In this document: positions 1-11,012 of the stretch, piece after piece
Position numbering within the stretch: the first letter of the stretch is position 1
How the letters are laid out: every line of letters starts with the position of its first letter
Origin: Balanoglossus misakiensis
Taxonomy: Eukaryota > Hemichordata
DNA: 64,000 nt
Direction of reading: 5' to 3'
Assembly (NCBI GenBank): GCA_040954595.2
Contig: CM082592.2
Location: 6,944,001 to 7,008,000 of the forward strand
Position numbers and translations under genes: made by a program
The notes under the pieces: model-generated
The model's input: the letters and a program-made list of their open reading frames with translations, nothing else
Told to the model about the DNA's origin: nothing
Database searches by the model: none

Positions 1-223
1 TTGCAAATCCATCGATGATATCTTCTTCGTGAGAGCTAGAGCTACGTCTCCGTTTGTGTCTGTGCCTGGATCTTTCCCTTTCTCTCAACGGTGGTGTCTC
101 ATTTTCATCGTCGTCCCCACTCCCAATATCGTGATGATGATTGTGTTGTTGTTGCTGTTTCATTTCGGCAGCTCTCTCCCGTCTCTTGTGTCGCTGGGAT
201 CGCTGCTTGGCGTCACCCTCCAT
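1..223 (-). CDS. AUTS2/FBRS-family protein, first coding exon (partial)
   Basis: The minus-strand reading starts at the ATG at 223-221. It is the first ATG after an in-frame TGA upstream, which supports this start. The 74 visible residues are very polar: basic runs, a Q4 and HHH stretch, an acidic DDDENE patch, then an RxRHRHKRRRSSSS run leading into EEDIIDGFA at the window edge. Vertebrate AUTS2 has the same arrangement near its N-terminus, an Arg/Lys/Ser-rich run followed by EEDIIDGFA. AUTS2, FBRS and FBRSL1 are nuclear proteins that join variant PRC1 complexes and act in transcription; that role is known for the vertebrate family and only inferred here. The coding sequence runs off the left edge with no donor site seen. 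I identify it from one short but distinctive motif plus composition, so family membership is likely and orthology among AUTS2, FBRS and FBRSL1 cannot be decided. Confidence 0.72.
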   Translation of the reverse strand, partial: MEGDAKQRSQRHKRRERAAEMKQQQQHNHHHDIGSGDDDENETPPLRERERSRHRHKRRRSSSSHEEDIIDGFA

Positions 224-1109
224 CGGAAACTCCTTCACGGTACTCCGTGCGCTGTAGACTCTCCGCTCCGCCAACTCTGGGTGAAAATTCGTCCAATAAA
301 TCCGCCAATATCAGTCTGAAATACCGACGACAACTTCACGAATCGGCATGATCTTGAAAACCCTCTGACCCTGACAGCGGAGAGATACACGCACAAAAGA
401 AGTAGGTCGGTGTGTACTTCCGCCGGTTGCAAAAACGTAGGCCCGTGCTTTTCCCAAAAGAAATGCCTTTGCGCAAAATCATATCCCGGTGCCGATTAAC
501 ATGGAAATGTTTCCAAATCTATGTGCGCTCTTCAGTTAACAGCACTTCATAAAACCATCATTATCAGCGAGAGGCCGAAGTTTGTTGAAAATAATTCCCG
601 TGGGTTGTCTGCCCACAAAGAAGAGTTTAGGACTAGACCATAGGAGCAGTTTCACCTGTCAAACCATAAGACAACAGGACAACATTCACTTCATACTTTC
701 CCTGGACAATGTATACTTGCAAACCAGGAGTTTGGTATACCGCATAATCGTGTGATATGCATATTTTACATTATTCCCGGTGAATCACTCCACCCAAATG
801 AGCCATATTACTTTGAATAGCGATCCCAGTGGTCCATTAAAAATGAAACACCCCCGCTTCTGGAAGCAGCCTTAAGAACTGAAATTTGTCCCGAATAAAA
901 TGTTTACTGACAGTGCGCATTGGTGAGAAACTGTCCTCGTTAACAATCAAGTTAAAGAGGTAACATTATCTATCTTACAATTATAACACACCCATATTGC
1001 GTATAATTCAAATGTATTTGACCACTGCACCCTATTTCTCTGTCCTTGAAAACGGTGGGAGACGGGCAAAGAATGGCGATGAAAAGGTTAATACGTGTTC
1101 ACTTCTTTT
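224..1109. other. 5' flank of the AUTS2-like gene, no other gene seen
   Basis: This stretch should hold the 5' UTR and promoter of the minus-strand AUTS2-like gene. I see no canonical TATA box at a convincing distance and no splice-supported coding exon. Overlapping short open frames here have no recognisable similarity. Confidence 0.5.
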
Positions 1110-1110
1110 C

Positions 1111-1700
1111 ACCACCACCACCATAATCTTCATCACCAACAACATCATCATAACCACCACCATCATCACCACCACCACCACCACCACCACCACCACCATC
1201 ATCATCTTCATCACCAACATCATCATCATCATCATCATCACCACCATCACCATCTTCATCACCATCACCACCACCATCACCACCACCACCACCACCACCA
1301 CCACCACCACCATCATCATCACCATCATCATCATAACCACCATCATCATCTTCATCACCACCAACATCATCATCATCACCACCACCACCACCATCATCAT
1401 CATAACCACCATCATCATCTTCATCACCACCACCATCACCAACACCATCATCATCATAACCACCATCATCATCTTCATCACCACCACCATCATCACCACC
1501 ACCACCACCATCATCATCACCACCATCATCTTCATCACCACCACCACCATCATCATCACCACCATCATCTTCATCAGCACCACCACCATCATCTTCATCA
1601 CCACCACCACCACCATAATCTTCATCACCATCGCACCACCACTACCATCATCAACTTTATCATTATCACCATCATCACCGCACCACCATTACCATCAGCA
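1111..1700. repeat. Long CAC/CAT trinucleotide microsatellite
   Basis: About 590 bp made almost entirely of CAC and CAT triplets, with interspersed CTT/TTC and AAC units. Interrupted sub-blocks recur at roughly 50-70 bp, which suggests expansion by unequal exchange as well as slippage. All three plus-strand frames stay open (poly-His, poly-Thr/Ile and a Ser/Pro-type frame) simply because the triplets contain no stop. I do not call a protein. Confidence 0.95.
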
Positions 1701-2859
1701 GCATCACTACCATTGCGTCCGAAGCAGCAGCGTCACCCCCAGCAACGGCGAATGCACACACTTTTCGTGTAACTCTGCAATGTCACCCTCACACACCTAT
1801 GTCCAGTGCAAACTGGGGGTGAACAAAGGTCAAGGTCATTTGAACCCACTATCCACACAAAAGAGCAAACAGTGGGTCTCGCTTCTACTCTCTTTAATTT
1901 GACAGAACCTACAGTTGGCTGCGCTTCACACGGAGCATTTACCGCCCCGAGGGTTTATACTGCGCAGTCTCCCAAGGGAACGGTAGACGAGAACAAGCAG
2001 CGAGAGAAGGTAACCCGATACTCGATGAAGCCGAGGATCACGTGAACGAAGACCATGTCCCCAACGGTTCGGCATTAATCTCAGACAAGACATCTTTACT
2101 TAAAAGTAACACATCATCATCACGGATGTGACATGATGTCTTGGTCACCAGGGCTGGCATGCAAACAAACTACACACAGTTTGATCAATTCGCCCGCAAC
2201 CATACTATACCATGTACACTATAGCCCTAACAGAAGTGGTCATCACTCATCGACCTTGTAGATTTAGCTTATCTGACAAAGCTAGCGTATACTAGACCGT
2301 TCGAGAGACACTCCCCGCTATCCGGGGTTTCTGCTAATTCCCTATAATACTGTAGCTATAACATTGTTTTCGTCTCCTATCCTCTTCTTCTTCACCATCA
2401 TCATCACCGTCGTCGTCGTCTTCATACTCAGTAGCACCATCCTTAGCTGATCTCCAGTCTGTCTGGCATTTTCAGGGGAACTCGTCCAAAACGGAAAACG
2501 CTTGGAAAGTGAAGATGGTGAATTCACCATCACTGCCGTTATTGTGGTAAACTCCAGTGATAATAGTTCGGGTCCCGTCAATTGTCAGCAATAACAATAT
2601 CTATGTACGTGACTGCTATGTTGATCCACCGAATGTTGGACGTTCCTATACCGGCTTCAGGGAGTAGAATGGGAAATTGTACTGTTCATGTTTTTGGTCA
2701 GTTTTAAAAGCTGAAACGGTCATCAAACGAGTTACATCTCTTTAAAAAAATCATTCAACTATAAAAATACAATATCCTAAATGTTACTTTGAGTTATTCA
2801 CTGCAGTAAACTTATCACCATGGTGATATGTAGAATGCAGAATAGCAGTCTCACATTTG
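1701..2859. other. Intergenic, no gene seen
   Basis: No exon with recognisable similarity. A small CTT/CAT/CGT triplet-rich stretch at about 2384-2425 is a second, minor microsatellite. Confidence 0.5.
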
Positions 2860-3395
2860 CAACTACATTGTGACTATAGACGTACACACGTTTTGAATGA
2901 AACAAAATACATAGACAAAAAGGTAAGCTAAAACTAAAATACAACATCAGTAACAGTCAAATTCACAAATACAACTAAATCGAAAAAAAAATCTCTGGTC
3001 GGCGACACAGGTGAGTAAACTTTCAATTTGAAAACTGTTCAATAGCACGTAGCAGAAATGAAACAACACGTCGGTCCAATAGCGGCAACGTTTCGATGGT
3101 AATATTGTTCAGAATTGTAGAACGCCTCTGCTCCTGCAGGGTGGTACCGGAGGTAAGTCCTTACCCCAGATGGTGACGTCATCGGGGCGGTGAGTGCAAG
3201 TACAAGATGTATACAGAATGCAAGAAACTGATTCTCTAAGGGTGTGCTGACAGTAGCTGAACGGCCATACCAGAATAATCCTACTAAACTAGAACATTTC
3301 AGAAAGCTTGAATTCGTACACTCATACACATGGTCTATAACAAAGTCGGACATAACTGGCCGTTCAGAAACAATTGTCGGGTTTTTGCACAGTAC
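2860..3395. repeat. Diverged direct duplication, copy A
   Basis: This block matches 3590-4085 in the same order over most of its length. Shared landmarks include ACACGTCGGTCCAATA (3067 here, about 706 bp further on in copy B), ACAACTAAATCGAA, the stretch around TGACGTC followed by GGGGCGGT, the CTGACAG-AGCTGAACGG motif and CCGTTCAGAAACAA. Similarity is patchy, with indels. I see no coding function; open frames in the two copies do not agree. Confidence 0.75.
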
Positions 3396-3589
3396 ACACC
3401 GGCCCCAAAAGACGTACCACCCGAGAAGCCTTTACTTTCTATTCTTGCAAGTCCTATACTGTAAAAGTAAAGATAATAAACAAAAAGTATTTCAAAAAAT
3501 ATACTGGACGTTTGTGTGCAATATAATTATTGTCTAGTACCAAGGAGCAAAAAACCAACATTTTAGGACCTGTAGTATTTGTAGCACAG

Positions 3590-4085
3590 TTTCGTAGAAT
3601 ACAGGCTACGCTCTGTGACTACACACGGTTCCGAATGAAAGAAAACAAAAAAAACATACACGCAAAATAAGCGCAAGTTTCAACTGCATATTATACAACG
3701 TCGGTAACGGTGGCATTGACATTTACAACTAAATCGAAGCCATCCGTGGCCGGCGTAGTAGAAATGGAATGACACGTCGGTCCAATAACGGCAACATTGC
3801 AATGATAAACAGATAGCATCGATCAGATTATGCAGGGCGGTACTAAATTCAAGTGCTTACCTCAGATACTGACGTCTTCAGGGGCGGTAAATGCAAGTAT
3901 AGGCCTGCAGAAGGAAAGACACTGCTTCCCTGACAGGGTACTGACAGCAACTGAACGGTTGGACCAAAACAGTGCGTAAATTTGAAAACCCCAGAACCGT
4001 GAATTTATACATATTCATACACTATTGATAAACAAATTCGGGCACAAAGACCAGCCATTCAGAAACAAGTGACAATTAATACGAC
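3590..4085. repeat. Diverged direct duplication, copy B
   Basis: Second copy of the segment at 2860-3395, in the same orientation and diverged by substitutions and small indels. The frames are broken differently in the two copies, which argues for a non-coding unit such as an old segmental duplication or a degenerate repeat family. Confidence 0.75.
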
Positions 4086-5097
4086 TGTGCTGATTTGAAT
4101 AAATTCCCGCACACAGTGTCAAGTTGAATGCCTGTACATGCGCACCTGTGCGCAGTCAAATAGCAGGAACCACGGCACCAATCAGGAACATGCATTTGTA
4201 TTACAGCAGTAAAATCGTTTTGTGACATATCACTTCTACAGAAATCATCACCGACTTTCTATGGCTCTCTCATTGTTTTAACATCGTCGACGTACAGCGC
4301 TTGTAAACCATAGACGCTATTTTAAAATAATGATAAAATACGGCTTATCCTGACTTCACCTCAGAGCATATTCCAAGCTGTTTATTTATTCCCGAAGTCA
4401 CCCGTCCCTCGAGACCGCCTGTACATACTCACTCGTCGGCTGCAAATGAGTCGTTAGTCAACTACATCACACTACGCTCGCTTAATTGCCACTTCGCATC
4501 TTATTAGGGTTACCATGCCGGCCAGCTATGGTTAAATGTGATGTCCTCAAGAAATTGTGTCCACTGGGCACCTACTTTTTGAACACATTGGGTATAACTC
4601 AAAAAATGGTAATCGATGAGGCAATAGTTGTAATTTTTGACGATTCTGTTCCTGTTGTTTATTCTGTGCATATGGAAGAACATCTGGGTATAAACGTCAA
4701 CACAGTCTCTCTCTCTTGCAGAGTGAGCGCATTTCAACGTGCTTTCAATAGACAACAGTCAATTTGGCAGAGTGGTAAGGTTTTCACACATCCAGTAATG
4801 CAGCGACGAGGACTTATTAAGACTGTCGCCTTTTAAGGGTCGGACACGAAACTGGAAAGAAAGTGCCTGCAAATCATCGTGGGATTATGTGACATAGAAT
4901 GCCCCCTTCATTAATACTTTAGCTCTTCGATTTTTAATGGGTTTAAGGTTGAATGAATCTCGTGACTGGCCATGACTGGTTCAGTACATATATATAAAGT
5001 TTCCACCGCTCTACATATTGTCGTCCCGATATAAAACTAGTCTTGCGATAAAATCTGCAACGGAAATAAAATTTTGACCAGGTGACCGAGGAAACAA

Positions 5098-5137
5098 AGG
5101 AGAGAGGGGGGGGGGGAGAGGGGAGGGAGGGGGAGAG
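5098..5137 (+). repeat. Polypurine G-run tract
   Basis: Several runs of three or more G separated by A or GA, including one run of ten. Such tracts are G-quadruplex candidates; here it is simple low-complexity sequence in an intergenic region. Confidence 0.7.
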
Positions 5138-7104
5138 CAAGTAATACTAATGCATCAGTGACGACAGAGATGATCATCGAATCGTCATCATTATCGCGAT
5201 AAATTACTCACGATAACCCGTGACGAGGCGGATGTAGTCAGTGTTTTAAAATCTGAGCCGATGAGCAGATTACAGCAGTCGATTAAGCGATAAAAATGCC
5301 CATGCCTGTTTCGAATCCTGTCAGATCGCTTATCATGGCTGGTCGGAGAAAGCAGTTTCTATCCGACTGCTATTTAAATCAACAGCCGAAGTACTGGTCT
5401 CCTCCAGGCGCGCGGGATGATGCATTCGCGCCGTATAAATTGCAGACGAGAATATCTGAGCAGTGAAAGGGAAAAGATACAGTAAAGAACGGGAAAAAAT
5501 TACGCTTAAGATGAATTCACGTCGTTCAGTAATCACGTGGCTTAGGCCTATATTCAGTATGAAAGATGAAGAAAATAAGACCCGTAGACACGCGATTCGT
5601 GTTATTTCGTCGTCCGCTACTCGACCCCGTCACGGCCGCGCCGAAAATAAGAAACATACTCTGAGAAGACATTCAGATGGAAAGGGGCTGACGTCCACGA
5701 CAGCGATGTTTGACGTCATAATTTCTGAACACTTATGGCTTCCGGCGCGCGATGGCGAATAGCATTGTCAGGAGAATGCAATCGAAATGTATGCGAAGAA
5801 TATTCCCCCGAACAATTTATCATCATTCGCCATCTTTTTAGCGACGGAATTGAAATTACCAAAGGCAATATGCAACATTTCAAACAATATTTTACGTTTT
5901 ATGACCACGAACATTATAATTCCTGTTGTGTATAGTATTCTGGGTATAAACGTGACGTGGAAACGAGCGGAGCGTGCAATAATGCGCCCACGACCTCGTC
6001 ACTGATGAAACCCCCGCTAGCGATTTTTCGTTTTCTTGCTTTGCAATCCAGTTTGCGGACGTAAACTACTATGTATAGAAGACAAACATCGCATCCGGGG
6101 TTTATGATGTATTGGTGTTTTACGATGTATTAGTGTCTGCATTCGCGTTCATTATATCGTTTTCTCCGACTTGCTATCACCTCTCCTTTCGACAAAGAGT
6201 GTCTAATTTACCGAGATAACTATCCCTTGAGTTCCCATGTTGCATAATCTTTGAGCGGTGCGAATGTACGTACATCAAACCACGGTATGTGTATTACACG
6301 GCCGGTCATCGTCAAGCTCATTTTCTGAGATTATCAGCTCTTTCACTTATATTAATATCAAGGTCCCTCGTTTTTTTGTGACGTCCAAGGTCATATCCTG
6401 TTACCGTTGTATATAGATAGAATAATTTATACGAAACGTGTTAAAGTATTTAACCACAGACAAATAAACGATTGCGTCGGGCGCGGTGTGTTTCTTCTGT
6501 GTTTGCCACGCAGTGTTAATTGGTGTGATTTTTGCCGGCTGTAATGCTTAGAAATCGGCTGCTCCCCTCCCCGCTACGAGAAATGTTCATTGTATCGGGT
6601 ATTGACACGGAGATTAAGCGGACAATACCCAACAAATCAACACTTTAACGAAGAAATCGACATTGGGCGTAGTGACGTCAGCACTTGAGATTCCTTAGTG
6701 AGTATAGGGACCGATCATTAAAACCTTGGAGTGGGCTGAATATAGGGTTGGAACGTCTTGAGTATGAAAGAGCGAACATTTAAGAGGCTTTATTTTTGTT
6801 CTCTGTGATACACGCATACTACAACATATTAGAAACTTTATTCTCAATGACTCAATGAACAATGCACCTTTATTATGTTTCACAAAGCTTATGATATGCA
6901 ACAAATATAACACTAGATTTAAGTTTTGCACTATATATCAGATTTCTTTGTTTAGCGCTACCTACTAGTATATAGCAAGTAATAAGGCGAAGATTTATAT
7001 TTTATGTTTATACACATCACTTATGTTTTGGCTCCAATATGTATTTTCCCATTTCGGTTCTCTTGATGGGTACCAAAATAGCTATTAAGTAACGAGTATG
7101 TCAG

Positions 7105-7150
7105 CCCCCCCCCCCCGCTGCCCTCTCAACCCCCACCCTAAATAACCCCT
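7105..7150 (-). repeat. C-run cluster (G-rich on minus strand)
   Basis: A run of about eleven C is followed by further CCC/CCCCC runs, so the minus strand carries four or more G-runs in under 50 bases. It is low-complexity sequence and a quadruplex candidate. Confidence 0.6.
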
Positions 7151-9246
7151 CATCAATTAATAGTGTCAAGTGTGTATTCGAGTGATGTATGGAGTGTGTG
7201 TGTATTGTTTCTGGTGGGACAGTTGTGCGGTGTTTGTTGTCTGAGGAACAGTCAGTTTACTTCAACACACGGTACACAGGTGAGTCAAACTGGGGATCCG
7301 AGAAATCTGAACTTTTGTGGGCGCGTTTCCAGTTAAAACTATAAATATTGATTGTCCTATAGTTCTGCGATAATTACCACAGGGAGCCATCTGTGGTATC
7401 CGCATGGTAACGCCGATTCTACTCTGTCGAGTTTACCGGTATAAGCTTTAGGCCTAATACGTCCTCTTCCGAGCTGCACCTATGTTCAGCTTGATAATCT
7501 TCAAAACAGCCTGTTTCCCTTCCTCTTGGAACTGAAGTTGTTATCTGTCTTCAAGACGTTACAAAACGCTGTTGTCTTTCCTCACTTTTGTTTGTTGAGG
7601 TGATAGGTATTGACTCGTGGTAATTTACTTGGCTATCTCGCAAAAGGATTCATGCTAACAGTCGCGACAGTCTGATCCATGGGACATGATGATAATGACA
7701 AAAGTTATTGGACGGAGGATGACTAAATGATGTTCGGAGCAGGGCGCTGATACTTCGGCGACGTTGCCGCATGTGACTTTAAACCGTGTTATTTACTGCA
7801 CAACTTAATTTCTCCCGGCGTGATCCGTCCCCAGCGCTCTAGTGCACCATGAGTACATCTGAAACCATTCCACTGGAAGGCGCGATATTCCAGCTGCTGC
7901 TGCCGTGCCAGGCGAGAGCCACAAAACGCTCGCCGGGTATCAAGGTCATTTGGGTCAATTACGCACTCGTTCGGAATACTGTCAAATGGCCGCCCGGCGG
8001 TCGCTCTCTTTAGCGTTATCAAAATCTGTCAGACCAGTCGGAGTTCTCTCACCGCGATAAACGTCTCAAAGGTTGAAACTTTCCGTATTTATTATTTTTT
8101 GTTCCGCTTTATACGCGTCAATCCTTGTTGATATGACTGAAAACAACGTGACTGCGGAAAATCCAGCCTGGCAGCTATATGGCGATCACAAATGGAGTTA
8201 TCAAAACACTGGATCTTATCCTCTTGAATCTTAAACTAAACATATACGTGCTTTCAAAATCAGCAAGAAAACACGACAGAGTCATTACACTTAAATTAAT
8301 TAGTCGGGCGGCCATTAACGTAATTACATGCACCAAACAACCATTAACTAGTGATGGGCAGGCAGTGGGAAGTTATATTGGGAAGAAACAGCGCGCCGTT
8401 GACAAACATAACAACGAACGTATCGATTGAAAGGAGTCTAGAAGCATGAGAAGGGCTTTGAAGTCTTGGGTGATGTAACCGACTGCATGCATGGACACAC
8501 TTGTATTGTCGCTGGCAAATTAGAAAAACACGTGCGTTCGACAAATAGCGACAGATGTACTAAGTACAGAACTCACGGGGAAATGTCCACCCTGCAGTTC
8601 ACGCGAGATTTGACAAATGACACGGTCTTGTGCTCCCGGCGGCAGAACTGCGCTTTACGGCTTTGACGGAAACGGAAGTCTCGGAAAAGATATTGCTTGT
8701 GTGCTGACCTGAAAAGAAAAATCGAAAGTCATTGACTGTAAGGGGATTACGATTTTAACCATAGCAACACACATTATTGTTAGTTTAGCTAAAGGATTAC
8801 ATAGGCCCTACATACAAATCAGTGTGGTCTTCAATTTTAATATAGCAAAAAAAGGAAGAAACTTGAATATAGCATTGATACTAAATGGTACAAAGTTACT
8901 CACTAAATCAATATTTTTGTTTCTTTAGATAATTTACTTACCCGATATACTCAACTGTAGAGAGTTAGTAACGATGGTAACAGCGCGTACTAAAATCCAC
9001 TTGAATATTCTCCTCGGTCGGTATACAAAAACAAATAACTTTCCTCTGGTTATCCACAGAAATCAAACCTTTGCACGTATTTGAATGTACCAAGAAGTCA
9101 CAAAAGTTAATCCCACAAAAAAATTTACTCGTAGAAACCCGGTAAGCTTCTTATAGTACGAAACTCTACTGCCCAGTGTTCTTGTGTTAAAGCGCCTTTT
9201 ATGAGTAATCGTCCACTTGCTAAACTCGGCCGGTGTTGTGTGTGTT

Positions 9247-9675
9247 ATGTCGTTAACTGTAACTATGGCGGCTCACTTCCCGGGCAGGTACAGCGGCAGG
9301 GGTTTCGCGTTCGCCATGGAGAAGTCGCTGGCCAGAGTGCACACCACCCGGTCGGCCGTGCAGAAGCGCAACGGCGAGATCCTGATGAAGGAGCACAGCG
9401 CGCTGGACAGCAAAGCCGTGTGGGCCAACCAGGTTGAACAGCGCCACCTCAACGACTCCATGGCGCAGCTGAACCTGCAGCACTCCTTCAACAAGTCGTA
9501 CCTGAAGCAGCGCAGGATGTCGTCCGTCGGCCACCTGCAGAAACTGCAGCTGCACAGGCAGGCCAGCCAGGCGGGGCCCACAGTCGACAACGTCATCCAC
9601 TCCCGGATACAGAAGCGAGAGTTGAGGGAACAACTCAAACGCCGAGAGCGAGAAAGCGCCAAATCACGGAGACGG
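9247..9675 (+). CDS. Coiled-coil gene exon 1 (coding part)
   Basis: Codes residues 1-143. The donor is CGG|GTATGT, phase 0. After the donor the frame runs on for only 15 codons and composition drops to the AT-rich background, which marks the exon end. Confidence 0.8.
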
Positions 9676-10806
9676 GTATGTGCCATTTTGGGCCCGAGTT
9701 TTTTCCCCATACATTACTAAAACTTAAAAATATACACATTTGGAGCAGGGATTCAAGTATTTTGCCATCCCGACTAGAAAAGAAACGTGTTTAATAACTT
9801 TCCATTTGTTACAGATTGTAAACGGTTTAATCCTGTTCATTGTATGCTAGTCTATACGTATTTGTGTCCTCACACAATTAGGTATTCAAGCCTGTATTTA
9901 AACTTTCCTCCCCGTTTTCAAACAACACACGACTGGACAAATACAGGGACAAACTCAAACATTTTCTCTTGAAGACTTCCACTCGACTTTGTACTTGTTT
10001 ATTCCGAAAGTAACTTTGCATTGTTCAGTTTTAACCCAGTCAAATCCACAGCCAGCTGAGGAAATGACAATACATGTACTAGTATACACCTGGCAGACAC
10101 TTTCGCAGGTGTCTTGTTAAGCTTGGCCCCAATACATAGATTCTTCCATGCATTCGAGATATACCAAACACCTGTCGATAAACTTAACGCTTTTACTGTC
10201 AAGGAGTACTCGCCTCTTAATTCTTTGCAGAATTTTACGACATCGTCGACGCCTGCTGGTGCATCGTCCCCGTCCGCGGCTAGACTGGACGAACTGAGGA
10301 TGAGACGAGAAGTCGACGTGATGACGCCGGACAATCTGAGAGCACGCGCCACCAGTCGGGCGGGGCGGGAGCGGTCGGCATGGGAACTGAAGCAGATGGT
10401 GGACGTCGAGCGCATCGCGAAGATCGAGTTGGAGAAGAAGCGGCAAGAGGAGCGGGAGGAACGGAACGCGCAGTTCGAGCAGTACAAGAAGACGGAGAGG
10501 GCGAAGCTGGACGACAAAGTGAGCCAGTTCTTGAAGCGGGTCGATAGCAAACCGGGCGCGGAGAGAAAGAGGCGGCAAAGTCAGGCGGCCATTCCCGGGC
10601 AGGTGGGAATTGGAAGCACGCGGAGAATAAGCGTTGTGAAGAGCGAAAGGATGAACAGTCCCATGCAGAAAGAAAGGAGGTCGAGCGTAACTAACAGGGA
10701 GAGAAGGCCGAGCGTTGTGAATCAGGAAAGGCAGGCGAATGCGGCCAGCAGTGGACGGAGGCAAAGTCAGGTGCTTTGGCAGCGGAGAATGTCTGTTGTA
10801 GAGTGA
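9247..10806 (+). CDS. Unrecognised basic coiled-coil protein with C-terminal RRxS nonapeptide repeats (two exons)
   Basis: Joining 9247-9675 to 10231-10806 removes a GT-AG intron at a codon boundary and gives 334 residues. The ATG at 9265 (residue 7) has the better Kozak context (A at -3, G at +4) and may be the true start. Residues about 10-140 are hydrophilic and rich in Q, R, K, H and S, ending in a strongly basic ERESAKSRRR. A Ser/Pro/Ala-rich linker follows. Residues about 186-245 are a charged E/K/R coiled-coil segment. Residues 272-334 are seven tandem 9-mers of consensus xERRxSVVx that end exactly at the stop. No signal peptide or membrane segment is visible, so a soluble cytoplasmic or nuclear protein is expected. 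I cannot assign a family. High local GC and codon bias, both far above the flanks, support it as a real gene. Lies tail to tail with the PITPNM gene. Confidence 0.82.
10231..10806 (+). CDS. Coiled-coil gene exon 2 (coding part)
   Basis: Acceptor TTCTTTGCAG|AAT with a pyrimidine-rich tract, phase 0, matching the exon 1 donor. Codes residues 144-334 and the TGA at 10804-10806. GC-rich and strongly charged. Confidence 0.83.
   Translation, partial: NFTTSSTPAGASSPSAARLDELRMRREVDVMTPDNLRARATSRAGRERSAWELKQMVDVERIAKIELEKKRQEEREERNAQFEQYKKTERAKLDDKVSQFLKRVDSKPGAERKRRQSQAAIPGQVGIGSTRRISVVKSERMNSPMQKERRSSVTNRERRPSVVNQERQANAASSGRRQSQVLWQRRMSVVE
10615..10803 (+). repeat. Coding minisatellite, 7 x 27 bp
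   Basis: Residues 272-334 of the coiled-coil protein form seven consecutive 27 bp units, each coding a nonapeptide of pattern x-E/G/Q/T-R-R-x-S-V-V-x. Units 1, 3, 4, 6 and 7 keep RRxS, a basophilic-kinase (PKA-type) consensus. Units 2 and 5 have lost an Arg or the Ser. The DNA copies differ at many positions, so the repeat is old or constrained at protein level. Confidence 0.85.
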
Positions 10807-11006
10807 CAAAGATGCTTAAAAAGAAGGCATACAAACTTTACAAGCAACCGTAGACTGGCAGAAACGAATCACAACGTCGGCACACACAAACAACGCCCTC
10901 TACGGTATGAGTTGATGGTTCTGTCAAAGTCACGCCAGCTTTGACATTTCTCAAATAAGAATTTTGTAAAAATATTATATTTGTAATATTTGGAAGATTA
11001 ACTTGC

Positions 11007-11012
11007 AATAAA
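11007..11012 (+). terminator. Poly(A) signal of the coiled-coil gene
   Basis: AATAAA about 200 bp after the stop codon, followed by T-rich and TG-rich sequence, as expected for a cleavage and polyadenylation site. Confidence 0.7.

Larger units (their letters stand above)
4086..9246. other. Intergenic, no gene recognised
   Basis: About 5.2 kb with only short unsupported open frames. Visible features are a G/A-rich polypurine run at about 5098-5137 and a C-run cluster at about 7107-7148, both able in principle to form quadruplexes. The last few hundred bases should contain the promoter and 5' UTR of the plus-strand coiled-coil gene. Confidence 0.5.

Noticed and set aside
1032-1902. Long open frames (poly-His, poly-Thr/Ile, poly-Met/Val) over the microsatellite
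   Set aside because: They exist only because CAC/CAT triplets contain no stop in any frame; the non-repeat ends have no similarity and no splice support.
3039-3353. 104-codon minus-strand frame inside the duplicated block
   Set aside because: The frame is not kept in the second copy at 3590-4085, and there is no recognisable domain.
5230-5335. Possible tRNA because of a TTCGAATCC T-loop-like string
   Set aside because: No acceptor stem, D-arm or anticodon arm could be folded around it.
10117-10809. 230-codon minus-strand open frame
   Set aside because: Antisense shadow of the GC-rich, strongly coding exon 2 of the plus-strand coiled-coil gene.
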